From the NCBI RefSeq assembly GCF_014931395.1, contig NZ_CP063120.1:1719501-1783500 (forward strand): 64,000 nucleotides of DNA, in the 5' to 3' direction. This stretch comes from Haemophilus parainfluenzae. Lineage in GTDB: Bacteria > Pseudomonadota > Gammaproteobacteria > Enterobacterales > Pasteurellaceae. A program made the translations under genes and the position numbers. A model generated the notes under the pieces. That model saw nothing but the letters and a program-made list of their open reading frames with translations. It was not told the DNA's origin and searched no databases. Below are positions 49,701-58,122 of this stretch, piece by piece (the stretch's first letter is position 1; the number at the start of each line of letters is the position of its first letter).

Positions 49701-51539
49701 GACAACATAATCCTTATTATACCAATAGCAACTTTCTCCACCTTCTGCATCAATGTAATAGGTGCAATGGTTTTTATCATCATATTTATAAGTATCTTCA
49801 TAGTGCCCAGACTCTGTCTTAGTGCTGATTACCCTACCTAATTTATCGTAGCTTATTTCTACTCGAGTTGCGTCACTATCCCACCAAGACGTCATATAAC
49901 CGTCATTATTGTATCGGTGATGTAGCACTCCATATTGGAAAGAGTGGCAAAATTCTAATTGTCCTTTGTCATTATGTTCAAAACTTACTAAATGGTGGTT
50001 AATATTTTCAGATTTATATGTAATAGATTGAATTAAATGATTTTTATTTTGTATAGATAATGAGAACCCATCACTATGACAAACTTCTGACAAACCATCT
50101 TTTGTATAATTAAATGTGATTTTATTACCAAAACGATCTGAAATTTCAGTAAGATACCTAATTGATTTATCCCCAAATGGTTGAACAGAGAATAAATATT
50201 TTCTTTGCTGTTTTCGATTAAACAAATAAAGATTGTTTAAATCATCACTAAACAAGATTAAATGTTTACAGTACACATTTTGAGCATAGACTTTCTTCGT
50301 ATGATAAGGATAATGGTAAGCTGCACCTTTCTCATTAAAATAAATAATTTCTTTATTTTCATTATCAATATGTAAACATTGGGACCATTCATCAAACCAA
50401 TTTTGCCCTAAATGCCCACTATTTTGCTGAGTTGAATAATAATATCGATTAAGTCGTAATGGTAATGTTCTTTCGAATGACAGCACATGCCATTCTTGAA
50501 TAAGATCTCCTCGTGCTACATCGACTGGGTCACCTACAGCTACTCTTGCATCAGCAAGCCCTTTGAATCCTTTAGCTAAGTCAACTATATCCATCACCAA
50601 ACCAGTGTAAGTCGCTAACTCCTCTAGCCATAGAGGAACGCTTGATTTAATTGGTAAGCGACAGTCTGCTGATGTTTCATCCGTTTCAAGTACCGTTTGG
50701 CGACCACCTACCAGCGTTCCATCACAAGTCGTAGAATGACCAATACGTGCAATTGGACGACCATTCGCAAATACAGTTCTAGCTCCCTCTGCAACAAATT
50801 CTGGGCCTCCATGATCAGAACATTCTATTAAATCACCTACACGAGCAACCGCTTTACTTTCAAAAAAGACATTTGGTGAACCTTGCAAAACTTTACCTTT
50901 TTTCTCTCCATACTGTGATAAAGCATTGCCGACTCCACCGCAAACCCCTGTAACCGCACCACAGATTGCAGCCCCCATGAAAACACCGACTCCAGGAAGC
51001 GCAATAGCCAAAGCTGTTCCAAGTACAATTCCTCCCAGTATCCCCCAATACGTTGCACTTTTATTTTTGTGATATACATCATCACCTTCACAAATGGGAT
51101 TATTTCCAGATTCAGGTATTGGTTCTTTTCCAAAAATATATTTCATGACAGCATGCGTCGCTTCTCCGCCTAAAAATTCACCAACTTTATAAGCGACCAT
51201 ACCAACAGCAGCCGCACCGGCAGCTGTTGCAAGCCCTGTCAAAGCTCCGGCCATTAATGCTCCCGCTGTAACTGAGCAAAAACCACCCGCAGCCGCTGCA
51301 GCGCTAACCATTCCACCACCGGCAGCCAAAGCGAAACCAGCACCAGTCATTACGTTATTTACACCGTCACTTTGTGCAAAATCTAACATTTGACGACGAA
51401 AGCTCGTTAAATCTCCCTGTGAAGATTGTCCGCCTGGAGACTGCATTGCTTGCATTTGGTCATTCATCTGTCCTCGAATGACCTCTTTCGTTGCAATATA
51501 TGAACCAGCACTTACCGAACTTTGACCAAGACTCATCAA
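46743..51539 (-). CDS. Full-length PAAR-Rhs T6SS effector with GIY-YIG-like C-terminal toxin
   Basis: A 1598-residue T6SS cargo protein. Order: N-terminal hydrophobic segments (~62-118 and ~165-205), the region bound by Eag chaperones; a PAAR domain (~220-285, AVARVGDLIECSDHGG and IARIGHSTTCDGTLVGG) that caps VgrG; DUF6531/Rhs start (~337, DPVDVARGDLIQEWHVLSFE); many YD repeats forming the shell; the core end (YYSPETGQYISHDPIGLLGG) and DPLGL autocleavage motif; then a 133-residue tip (~1466-1598). The tip has GGVYQF, NNYTGSTDDFKSRTGNHL and a conserved Glu/Arg helix (GERRVRRFVEQ), a divergent GIY-YIG nuclease. Eag gene 10 bp upstream, immunity gene 12 bp downstream. Confidence 0.88.
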   Translation of the reverse strand: MMSLGQSSVSAGSYIATKEVIRGQMNDQMQAMQSPGGQSSQGDLTSFRRQMLDFAQSDGVNNVMTGAGFALAAGGGMVSAAAAAGGFCSVTAGALMAGALTGLATAAGAAAVGMVAYKVGEFLGGEATHAVMKYIFGKEPIPESGNNPICEGDDVYHKNKSATYWGILGGIVLGTALAIALPGVGVFMGAAICGAVTGVCGGVGNALSQYGEKKGKVLQGSPNVFFESKAVARVGDLIECSDHGGPEFVAEGARTVFANGRPIARIGHSTTCDGTLVGGRQTVLETDETSADCRLPIKSSVPLWLEELATYTGLVMDIVDLAKGFKGLADARVAVGDPVDVARGDLIQEWHVLSFERTLPLRLNRYYYSTQQNSGHLGQNWFDEWSQCLHIDNENKEIIYFNEKGAAYHYPYHTKKVYAQNVYCKHLILFSDDLNNLYLFNRKQQRKYLFSVQPFGDKSIRYLTEISDRFGNKITFNYTKDGLSEVCHSDGFSLSIQNKNHLIQSITYKSENINHHLVSFEHNDKGQLEFCHSFQYGVLHHRYNNDGYMTSWWDSDATRVEISYDKLGRVISTKTESGHYEDTYKYDDKNHCTYYIDAEGGESCYWYNKDYVVTKIQDALGNITESEWNYSQKVAYRDALGRETRYTYDEYGDINKIVHPDGRAFLYKYSGEGVLLEVKNSLGEYWEYRYGDRNELRFVVAPNKLKWEYRYNENYQVVRQQLPDGNYFGYSYNEVNQLIGVTNSKGERTRYERDLFDRITTLVRTDGSTYRYKYSEGHASPKGSLTRIDTPEGTIQRFQYNSERLLTEIIDGEGNETRFQYGAYDLLESKTLPNGETLTFHYDKLTRLTEVKNAQGDSYCYEYDKAGQLVRETDFTGRSRAYAYDAVGRLIRKTQADGHIETFAYDNEDKLLTRNTWQPVLQGNDICRYELAHQVRYTYTNKTGQLSQTINTQYLPYFAQHITEFEYDEQYRLIAEIQDGERIEVELDKYGRQTALLLPHGVESAVKISQGFNQYGELTQFQVNNHNPLNLSYDKLGRQTRKQNQNGFILAEHFSPSGLLQAQGGGWNNSLTEQQLSDYQPNQTYPIAGTQISRKWQYDKAFNLVHTQDNHWGATEYRVNKNGQVTDVLNGLRHSEHYRYDSQLNLTQKAQRETDGLGQYQFEAANDASFGMKQRNGRITRFGNKTYKYDELGRLHSKTETKKGFRPVTTYYKWNSQSQLVELHSPFKGSWRYEYDSFGRRITKYQIQTDQPQPNQVINMPIRANQDYWHKINELWAKEAQSQGEKTSQNLTALSGYRYLYKQNQLVAEAPLQITSTEGNLALTQANWADAIYWLYQEDDFTPTARYEKGQLHYAVADQVGTITELLTEDGYIDYRQKLNLWGEAEIDGHRHYAANDSNPLKCNHRFVGQYYDDESELHYNRFRYYSPETGQYISHDPIGLLGGFNPYGYVFNPSGWVDPLGLAGCPKIGDELTVDSVKKGSDAPEGGGVYQFTDSGGNNYTGSTDDFKSRTGNHLDSGTLPVGDKVTYTPVEMEGRSAKGERRVRRFVEQMKHGVDANGIPLPNNAPGRRPTRPVSPEKWKKYTINGVPDFNNPYFN
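48124..48752 (-). repeat. 629-bp rhs-core segment identical to 44928-45556
   Basis: The intact partner of the identical stretch in the GIY-YIG orphan. It contains the uptake signal ACCGCACTT at about 48523. Wider core similarity extends over roughly 47190-48830 here, 40000-41600 and 44080-45560. Confidence 0.85.
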
Positions 51540-51549
51540 AACCTCCGAC

Positions 51550-51960
51550 TTATTTTACATTACGGGCTTTAAAACTTTGCACCAGTTTCAATAAATACTC
51601 TTTTTGACCTTCCGTTAATGGCTTGTGTGATGACACCGTAATAATCGTTGGATGAATAGGTAAATTAATCACCGTTGAAACTTGGTGCAGACGCCCTTCT
51701 GGAGAATCCCATTTAAATTCAGACATCACCGCATCATAACCATCAACTTTTATTGGTTTACGATGAATTTCTTCATAGCCTTTTAACTGACGACTGACCA
51801 TTTTAAATTGATCTTCAGCAAACTCAGAGAATGTCATTCCAAGAGGTAACTCATCTCTAGATATTGAAATATTAAGTTGTGATGGATGTGATAACAAAAT
51901 AATACTTCTATCTTGCCATTCTGATGAAATATCTAGTGTTCCTTCATTAAAATAAAACAT
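51550..51960 (-). CDS. Eag-type T6SS effector chaperone (DcrB/DUF1795 family)
   Basis: A 136-residue protein of the DcrB/DUF1795 fold (YFNEGTLDISSEWQDRSIIL, then ISRDELPLGMTFSEFAE and KPIKVDGYDAVMSEFKWDSP). Eag chaperones bind the N-terminal membrane helices of Rhs/PAAR effectors and keep them soluble until they are loaded on VgrG. Its position between vgrG and the PAAR-Rhs gene, with gaps of 11 and 10 bp, is the standard arrangement. Confidence 0.85.
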   Translation of the reverse strand: MFYFNEGTLDISSEWQDRSIILLSHPSQLNISISRDELPLGMTFSEFAEDQFKMVSRQLKGYEEIHRKPIKVDGYDAVMSEFKWDSPEGRLHQVSTVINLPIHPTIITVSSHKPLTEGQKEYLLKLVQSFKARNVK

Positions 51961-51971
51961 GTTTACCTCTT

Positions 51972-54425
51972 TTATTTATTTAAGTGAATTTCAGGCGCTA
52001 TAGCATATACACCACTAGCCTTTATAGTGATGCCAGAACCATCACCAAAACTAATGGTAATAGCATCTGTTGTCATATTTAAAGTAGCTGCTCCAACGTT
52101 TAATACAATAGATTCGCTTCCTACCATTTGAATAGCTTTAGCCTGTGTTGCTCTAGTTTCTGCAACACTTTCATATAAATTCCCTGCTCCAATTGTTTTG
52201 CTATCGTCACCAGCCGTTACTTCAACGCTTCTATGACCTGCCTTAACAACTAAAGAATCATTTCCTGTCTGAACCTCTACACCTCTATCACCAGTTTTTA
52301 CTATTAGAGATTGATTCCCTTCCTCTACTAAAATTGATCTATTACCCTTAACAGACTCTGATGAATTACCTGATTGAATAACCCTTGTTTGATCACCTGA
52401 TTCAACCGTTATATTACGATTTCCTTTTACTGATTCACTCAAATCACCCGATTGAACTGTTCTAGTCTCATTACCTCCAACAACCGTAATACTACGATTA
52501 TTTTGAATTGTCGAAGTTTGATCATTCAAGACCTTCGTATTCATATCCTTTTGAGCATGCAAATCAAGACGTTGATTATTCGTTGCATCGTCCATCATCA
52601 AACCATTATAACCACCGCCTTTATAAGTCTGAGACATCAGGTTCATTTGCGTCTTCGCAGCTGGTAATGCATCAGGTGGCATATTCGTTGCATGGTAAGT
52701 TCGACCTGTCACTATCGGTTGGTCTGGGTCGCCTTCTAAAAAGTCTACAACGATTTCTTGACCTACACGAGGAATAGCTATCATCCCCCAGTTCTTACCT
52801 GCCCAAGGTTGAGTCACTCGTATCCAGCAAGAACTGTGGTCATTGTATTGGCCTTCTCTATCCCATAAAAATTGCAGTTTAATTCGACCAAATTTATCAC
52901 AGTAAATCTCTTCATCTTTTGGACCGACCACTATCGCAATCTGTGGTCCCTCCACTCTAGGCTTCGTCAATTGCATTGGACGCCAACTTTGATGTCTTGG
53001 GATAAACTCAAATTCATTTTCTAGTGTCGTCGCTTTATCGCCACCTTCTTGCTCTAAAGCCTGCGGTTGGCTTCCACGATATACAATTCGGCTAATTTGC
53101 CATAAGGTATTTAAACTCGCATTTGGGTGGTTAGTAAGCTGTAATAAGCCACCTACACTCAGTTGAGCACTATTACTCTTTCCCCAACCTTGGTGTGCAT
53201 CCGTTCTTAAACTTTCCAAACGATATTGGGTAAAAGCTTTACCTTGGTTTTCGTCTTTAAAACGACCTGGATAGTCATAATGCTCATAACCACTACGTTG
53301 ATTATTCGCATCTCCCGCTTCCTTATTAAACTCCGCCGTCCAACTTGGGTTTTTAAAGGTATAGTCTTTTAACTTCACTTCCGACGGACGCACTCGTTCA
53401 CTTCGGTTAAATGCCGTCACCACCGTTTCTTGTAATTGTGCTTTTTTATTGAGGTTATAAGGAAGAGATACCGCATTACCATTATTTAAGGTTTGGGCAT
53501 CATCACTGAATATCAGTTTGGTTTGACCACCATCTTGTTCAAAATAATAAGTTAACCCTTCTTCTGCACTTAAACGTTGTAAGAATGCTAAATCGGTTTC
53601 TCGGTATTGAACACAAAACTCTCGTGGGGGATGTTCGTGTCTTAAATCAAAACGATATTGCGTCACCCCATTTTCAGTGAGTAAGCTTTGTAAAATATCA
53701 ATAGGCGACTCATTTTGGAAGATTCGTGAGTTACGTCTTAAGCCTAAACGCCATAACTCTGGATTGATTTCCATTCGGTAGAAGGTTTGTCTAAAACCGC
53801 TATCTCCCTGTTCAAAAGAAGATACCATCCCACTTACACTACGTAATAACTCACCATTACGCCAAATGCTTAATGTTGCTTGGTTATCTAAAACATCACT
53901 AAAATTAACCGCACTTTGTGGGCTACTTAATAATAAGTTGATTTCAAATGGAGTACTGTAAGCTTCTCGATATTCAAAACTGACAACTTTGAAGGTATTG
54001 GGTGGTAAATTGCCTGCTTGTAAGGTAAATTGTAAACCGCTTGGGCTTTTGTTTAGGAGGGAGGATATTGAACTTAATCCATCACTTAAACTGCTAGGAA
54101 TATCTGAAGTTGGAAGCGTTGCAGAAGATAAATTTGGTAAGGATGAGGACAAATTTTGCATAGAGGGAGAAGATAACCCTCGACCTGACTCTACGATTCC
54201 CTGTGGAGAAATACCACTTTGACGCCCCATACTTTGAAGGGATTGAACGCGTTTGATGCTCTCTTCACCCAGCGATTTTATCTTTTCTACTTGAGAAAGA
54301 GATTGCTGTACTTTCTCTACTTTTTGGGTAACTTTATCTGCCCCCGCTAACTCACCCAACGTACTAGTATGTTGGCTTAAGTCTGTCACACTTGTTAGGG
54401 TTTTATCTAATGTTGATTTTGTCAT
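51972..54425 (-). CDS. vgrG: T6SS spike protein VgrG (TssI) with unusual N-terminal extension
   Basis: An 817-residue spike protein. The normal VgrG start is at about residue 131 (LQFTLQAGNLPPNTFKVVSF), followed by gp27-like domains (FCVQYRETDLAFLQRLSAEEG ~270), the gp5 OB-fold region (FGRIKLQFLWDREGQYNDHS and WAGKNWGMIAIPRVGQEIVV ~515-560) and a C-terminal beta-helix of GN-type repeats (~640-790; NRSITVVGGNETRTVQSGD and variants). Residues 1-130 are an added Ser/Gln-rich, partly coiled-coil stretch not part of the usual fold. The protein forms the trimeric tip that carries the PAAR-Rhs effector encoded downstream. Confidence 0.92.
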   Translation of the reverse strand: MTKSTLDKTLTSVTDLSQHTSTLGELAGADKVTQKVEKVQQSLSQVEKIKSLGEESIKRVQSLQSMGRQSGISPQGIVESGRGLSSPSMQNLSSSLPNLSSATLPTSDIPSSLSDGLSSISSLLNKSPSGLQFTLQAGNLPPNTFKVVSFEYREAYSTPFEINLLLSSPQSAVNFSDVLDNQATLSIWRNGELLRSVSGMVSSFEQGDSGFRQTFYRMEINPELWRLGLRRNSRIFQNESPIDILQSLLTENGVTQYRFDLRHEHPPREFCVQYRETDLAFLQRLSAEEGLTYYFEQDGGQTKLIFSDDAQTLNNGNAVSLPYNLNKKAQLQETVVTAFNRSERVRPSEVKLKDYTFKNPSWTAEFNKEAGDANNQRSGYEHYDYPGRFKDENQGKAFTQYRLESLRTDAHQGWGKSNSAQLSVGGLLQLTNHPNASLNTLWQISRIVYRGSQPQALEQEGGDKATTLENEFEFIPRHQSWRPMQLTKPRVEGPQIAIVVGPKDEEIYCDKFGRIKLQFLWDREGQYNDHSSCWIRVTQPWAGKNWGMIAIPRVGQEIVVDFLEGDPDQPIVTGRTYHATNMPPDALPAAKTQMNLMSQTYKGGGYNGLMMDDATNNQRLDLHAQKDMNTKVLNDQTSTIQNNRSITVVGGNETRTVQSGDLSESVKGNRNITVESGDQTRVIQSGNSSESVKGNRSILVEEGNQSLIVKTGDRGVEVQTGNDSLVVKAGHRSVEVTAGDDSKTIGAGNLYESVAETRATQAKAIQMVGSESIVLNVGAATLNMTTDAITISFGDGSGITIKASGVYAIAPEIHLNK

Positions 54426-54747
54426 AGCTTACTCATCGTCATTGATTATTTCAAACCATTATAATATAGCTATTCATTATATGCCAATTTTCTGGCTAGT
54501 CTCATTCACGCTATATATTCCAGCATTAAATCTACTGAACTAATCGATTAAAATAATGGACTAATAAAAAACGAATTAGTTTCAATTAAACAATATAAAA
54601 AAACAGGGAATATCATTGCATAAAAAGTTATACTGCTAAGGGTGTATTCTATACAATAGAAAAAAGATTAACTTTCAAGGCAACACAAGAAAACCTGTAT
54701 AACAAATTACTTTAAAATAAACTTTTGATTTCCATTTAGGAGTAAAT
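54426..54747. other. AT-rich intergenic region between divergent vgrG and the DUF1439 gene
   Basis: About 320 bp with very high AT content between two divergent genes. It should hold both promoters, but I cannot place either with confidence. No ORF, RNA or uptake signal seen. It forms the right edge of the T6SS island. Confidence 0.5.
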
Positions 54748-55308
54748 ATGAATTTTCTCAAAAAAGTGATCACCATACTGACCTTAGGCTTCTGTACTCT
54801 ATCTGTACAAGCCTCTCCTTTTAGTATCAGTGAGCAACAAATTAACCAGTACTTAAGTGAAAAAGGCACGATTAATGACAAGCTCGGTATCCCAGGATTA
54901 TTTTCTGTGGATTACGCACTGAAAGATTTGGTGACTCAAATCGGGCAAACTGAAAGCAATCGTGTTGAAATGAGCGGTTTGGTTGATACGCTTATTCGTT
55001 TATCTGGTAAAACCTACCCAGCTAAATTACATTTAACCTTTGATGCAGTTCCAGAATATAACGCACAAGAAGGGGCGCTCTATTTAAAAAATCTGCGGAT
55101 TTTACGCTGGTCTGGCGAACCTAATAGTGCAATGGATCAACTCCAAGATGTTATGCCGCTATTAAGCGATGGTGTAGCTGCCTTATTAAGTCGGATACCA
55201 GTTTACACCTTAGATGAAAGTGATATGAAACAAATGCTAATTAAAAAATTCGCTAAGGAAATTAAAGTTGAAAAAGGTCGATTGGAATTAATTGGTGGAA
55301 TGTTTTAA
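54748..55308 (+). CDS. DUF1439 family secreted protein (YceB-like)
   Basis: A 186-residue exported protein with a signal peptide (LKKVITILTLGFCTLSVQA, cleavage after residue ~22). The DUF1439 core is visible as FSISEQQINQYLSEKG and the strands VEMSGLVDTLIRL, PAKLHLTFDAVP and GALYLKNLRILRW. E. coli YceB, the best-known relative, is a lipoprotein of unknown role; here I see no lipobox cysteine at the cleavage site, so it is probably soluble periplasmic. Ribosome site TTAGGAGTAAAT. Confidence 0.82.
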   Translation: MNFLKKVITILTLGFCTLSVQASPFSISEQQINQYLSEKGTINDKLGIPGLFSVDYALKDLVTQIGQTESNRVEMSGLVDTLIRLSGKTYPAKLHLTFDAVPEYNAQEGALYLKNLRILRWSGEPNSAMDQLQDVMPLLSDGVAALLSRIPVYTLDESDMKQMLIKKFAKEIKVEKGRLELIGGMF

Positions 55309-55310
55309 CA

Positions 55311-55335
55311 AAAAGGGCGTATTAAACGTCCTTTT
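55311..55335 (+). terminator. Terminator after the DUF1439 gene
   Basis: AAAAGGGCGT pairs with ACGTCCTTTT (one mismatch) around a 5-nt loop, followed by TTATAA. The right arm is repeated near 56021 at the end of qseC. Confidence 0.7.
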
Positions 55336-55344
55336 TATAACTCA
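55322..55344. repeat. Direct repeat copy 1 flanking the YwqK-like gene
   Basis: TTAAACGTCCTTTTTATAAC plus TCA here matches ATAAACGCCCTTTTTTATAA plus CTCA at 56021-56044 with two substitutions and one extra T. The second copy contains the end of qseC, so copy 1 looks like a duplicated qseC terminus. Confidence 0.65.
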
Positions 55345-55360
55345 CTCATTTTAAAATTAA

Positions 55361-55819
55361 TTATTTAATTTCAAATTTAGCCAAGATTCTCTTATCAAAA
55401 TCAGAGAGTTCATTCTTTTCTTTAATTATATTTCCGTCTTTATCATACTGGCGGAATGTTATTAAAAAACCAGCAACTCTTTTCTCAATACGCATTACTT
55501 CCCCTGTTTCATAGAATTCAAAACATTCCCCAAAAGTCACATTATCCCTCATCTCTAAAATTCTTTTTACGTTACTATTAGGATAAAACTCAACATATTG
55601 CCCATTTCTCACCCCGTCCTTAACAAACATATACACTACAATGACATTGCTATCACGATAAAAATCGTAAGCTATTCCTGTAAATGGAATTTCATTTCCA
55701 TTTTTATCATAAAAAACAATATATGCACAATCGTCATAACCATCACTAGCAAACTCTAAATTATCAAATGGTATACCCATTTTTAAAATATTTTCTCTTG
55801 ATAAAGTTTCTTTTTTCAT
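55361..55819 (-). CDS. Hypothetical YwqK/MORN-repeat-like protein
   Basis: A 152-residue protein with repeated short strands of the MORN_2/YwqK type: RNGQYVEFYPNSNVKRILE, FGECFEFYETGEVMRIEKR and FLITFRQYDKDGNIIKE. Such proteins often accompany polymorphic toxins as antitoxin/immunity-like proteins. A 27-codon ORF (55816-55899, MKIRYSLSQEKKDHPISEV in its middle) overlaps its ATG and may be the broken end of a lost upstream gene. It is AT-rich and flanked by a direct repeat of the qseC end, which suggests insertion. Function not known. Confidence 0.6.
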   Translation of the reverse strand: MKKETLSRENILKMGIPFDNLEFASDGYDDCAYIVFYDKNGNEIPFTGIAYDFYRDSNVIVVYMFVKDGVRNGQYVEFYPNSNVKRILEMRDNVTFGECFEFYETGEVMRIEKRVAGFLITFRQYDKDGNIIKEKNELSDFDKRILAKFEIK

Positions 55820-56020
55820 GGTTTAGTTACTTCTGATATAGGATGATCTTTTTTCTCTTGGGATAGGCTATAACGTATTTTCATCCAGAAAGCAGCCATT
55901 TTTAGTTAACACATTTTGTTCAACTTTTTATAAACTAGATAACAACACGAATAAGTATAGGAAAACCCACAACTAACGTTTCAATCAATTAAACATTTTG
56001 TGAACAGTTATCCTACTCCA

Positions 56021-56044
56021 ATAAACGCCCTTTTTTATAACTCA
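56021..56044. repeat. Direct repeat copy 2 at the end of qseC
   Basis: Includes the qseC stop codon (TTATAACTCA on the plus strand reads GAGTTATAA on the gene strand). Partner of 55322-55344. Confidence 0.65.
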
Positions 56045-57390
56045 ATAATAGCTCGCAAACCTTGAATTTGTCCGTTAACTTCAATATTTTCCAATCGGAA
56101 ACGGTAATGGTGTAATTCTGCAATTCTTGCCACAATAGACAATCCAAGCCCACTTCCCTTTTCATTTTGTCCTGCTGGACGATAAAAACGCTGCCCTAAT
56201 TTTGCTAATTCTTCTGGGTCAACACCACCGCCATTATCTTCGATAAGAATCTTACGCGGCTGCAAAATCAAACGTACCTGAGTACCTTGCGGACAGTATT
56301 TAATGGCGTTATCTAATAAGTTTCGTAGCATTTGTGCAAGTAATAATGGCTGCCCTTGCTTAGCGGCAGGATCTCCTTGATGCTCAAACTGCAATTCGAT
56401 TTGGCGTTGCTGTGCGCTGAAATATAACTCACCGATAAGTGAAGTTATCATTTCTGACCAATGAATCGGTTCCTGATGATTTAATTCTTTAAGATTATCC
56501 AAGCGAGAAAGTGTAAGAAGCTGTTCAATTAATTGGGTTGCTCGGTCAATACCTTGGGTTAAATGCGCTAAGGCCATTTCACGAGTTTGTGCATCATCGC
56601 CAGCCAACTGTGCGACTTCCGTTTGAATACGTAATGCCGCTAATGGGCTACGTAATTCATGTGCTGCATCAGAAACAAAGCGGCGCTCCCGTTCCAACTG
56701 CTCACTGGTACGTGTGAAAAATTGATTTAAGTTTTGGACTAACGGTAAAATCTCTGTTGGCACATCATCGGTTTCTAATAACGATACATCACCTGGTCGG
56801 CGAGCTTGTACGTTTCGACTCAATCGATTAATTGGTTTTAATGCACGATAAATCACAATAAACGCGACCAATAAGAGTACTGGTAATCCTGCAAACCAAA
56901 TTCCTGTTTGGCTGAAAACCATTTTATTGACCAACTCTTCGCGATATTCTAACTCTTGACCTACGGCGATCACCAATTCACCATTACCAACAGGTTGCCA
57001 ATAAATCAACCATTCATCGTCATCATCTAAAATATGCGCTTTACTAAAACCAGTTTTATTTTGAAAAATAAATTTATCGCCATTATCACCATCGGTTAAT
57101 AATCTTTCACCTTTGTTAGAAAATATGGCAAAGGCTAACGCATCATTATCGTAATGACGTTTCTGTGATTTAAATCCACCACGTGGAAAGTTCGCATTTT
57201 CGCCCAATAATACATTTTTCAAATCAGAAGCTGCCAAACGCTCGGCAAAAAGTACTTGTTGTGCATTAAACACATCTTTGACTTCTTTTTTAACAACCGT
57301 CCAAGCAACAGCCGTGGCAACGCACCACACACAAAGTGCGGTCAAACTTAAACCGATTAAGAGACGAAAACTCAGTCGTTTATTTTTCAT
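56035..57390 (-). CDS. qseC: Sensor histidine kinase QseC (FirS-like)
   Basis: A 451-residue membrane sensor kinase. Two transmembrane helices (~9-31 and ~163-183) enclose a periplasmic sensor of about 130 residues. HAMP region, then the H-box [16 protein letters not shown] (His about 244), N-box [14 protein letters not shown], and G-boxes IEDNGGGVD and [13 protein letters not shown]. The sensor carries an acidic cluster DDDDEW (~122-127) and EYREE (~148-152), close to the DYRED motif that I recall being tied to ferrous-iron sensing by FirS in nontypeable H. influenzae. The start overlaps qseB by 11 bp, as in a two-component operon. Confidence 0.92.
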   Translation of the reverse strand: MKNKRLSFRLLIGLSLTALCVWCVATAVAWTVVKKEVKDVFNAQQVLFAERLAASDLKNVLLGENANFPRGGFKSQKRHYDNDALAFAIFSNKGERLLTDGDNGDKFIFQNKTGFSKAHILDDDDEWLIYWQPVGNGELVIAVGQELEYREELVNKMVFSQTGIWFAGLPVLLLVAFIVIYRALKPINRLSRNVQARRPGDVSLLETDDVPTEILPLVQNLNQFFTRTSEQLERERRFVSDAAHELRSPLAALRIQTEVAQLAGDDAQTREMALAHLTQGIDRATQLIEQLLTLSRLDNLKELNHQEPIHWSEMITSLIGELYFSAQQRQIELQFEHQGDPAAKQGQPLLLAQMLRNLLDNAIKYCPQGTQVRLILQPRKILIEDNGGGVDPEELAKLGQRFYRPAGQNEKGSGLGLSIVARIAELHHYRFRLENIEVNGQIQGLRAIIEL

Positions 57391-58048
57391 TAACTTGTCC
57401 TAAAGCATAGCCAACGCCATGTACCGTACGAATAAATTGTTTACCCAGCTTTTGACGCAAATTATAAATATGTACGTCCAATGCACCACTACTTAATTCT
57501 TCATCCCAATTTGACAATTTTTCTTCAATGGTCGCACGTGAAAGCACTCGTTCTTTATTCAGCATAAAAAGCTCGAGTAATTTATATTCACGTCTGGTTA
57601 ATGTAATTTCATCCTCATTCAACCAAGCCTTACGCTGTGCAGGATCGAGTTTGACATTGCCATGCTCAATCTGCGGTTTGACTTGCCCATAACGACGACG
57701 AATTAATGCTTGTAATCTCACCACCACTTCAGCCAAAGCAAAAGGTTTGCAAAGATAATCATCGGCACCTTGTTGAATGCCTTTAATCCGTTCATCCAAT
57801 GTATCACGTGCAGTTAAGATCAATACAGGCACATCTTGATTATTTGAGCGCCATTGTTTTAATACATCCAAACCATCCAGTTTAGGCAGGGTTAAATCCA
57901 ATACCACCGCATCATAAGGTGCACCAATTAAGGCATTTAATCCACTTTGCCCATCAGTAAACCAATCTACAATAAAACCTGATTTCGTTAAACCAATTTG
58001 CAGACCATTGCCGATGAGAGGATCGTCTTCTACTAATAAAACTCGCAT
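57380..58048 (-). CDS. qseB: Response regulator QseB (FirR-like)
   Basis: A 222-residue OmpR/PhoB-class regulator. The receiver domain has the phosphoacceptor Asp51 in [14 protein letters not shown], acidic pair EDD near residue 7-9 and Lys in [10 protein letters not shown]. The winged-helix DNA-binding domain follows ([20 protein letters not shown] and the recognition region [10 protein letters not shown]). It belongs to the PmrA/QseB group, whose targets are CTTAA-type direct repeats; such repeats lie upstream of ygiW. An uptake signal (GACCGCACTTTT) is between ygiW and qseB. Confidence 0.93.
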   Translation of the reverse strand: MRVLLVEDDPLIGNGLQIGLTKSGFIVDWFTDGQSGLNALIGAPYDAVVLDLTLPKLDGLDVLKQWRSNNQDVPVLILTARDTLDERIKGIQQGADDYLCKPFALAEVVVRLQALIRRRYGQVKPQIEHGNVKLDPAQRKAWLNEDEITLTRREYKLLELFMLNKERVLSRATIEEKLSNWDEELSSGALDVHIYNLRQKLGKQFIRTVHGVGYALGQVNEK

Positions 58049-58122
58049 AATATTGACCGCACTTTTACCTTTCTCAAAACAAAAAATGGCGGGCTTTTGC
58101 CCACCACTTCAAATTATATGAA

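Noticed and set aside
52160..52480. Short repeated pattern in the 3' part of vgrG
   Set aside because: It is the in-frame coding repeat of the C-terminal beta-helix of VgrG, not a separate DNA repeat element.
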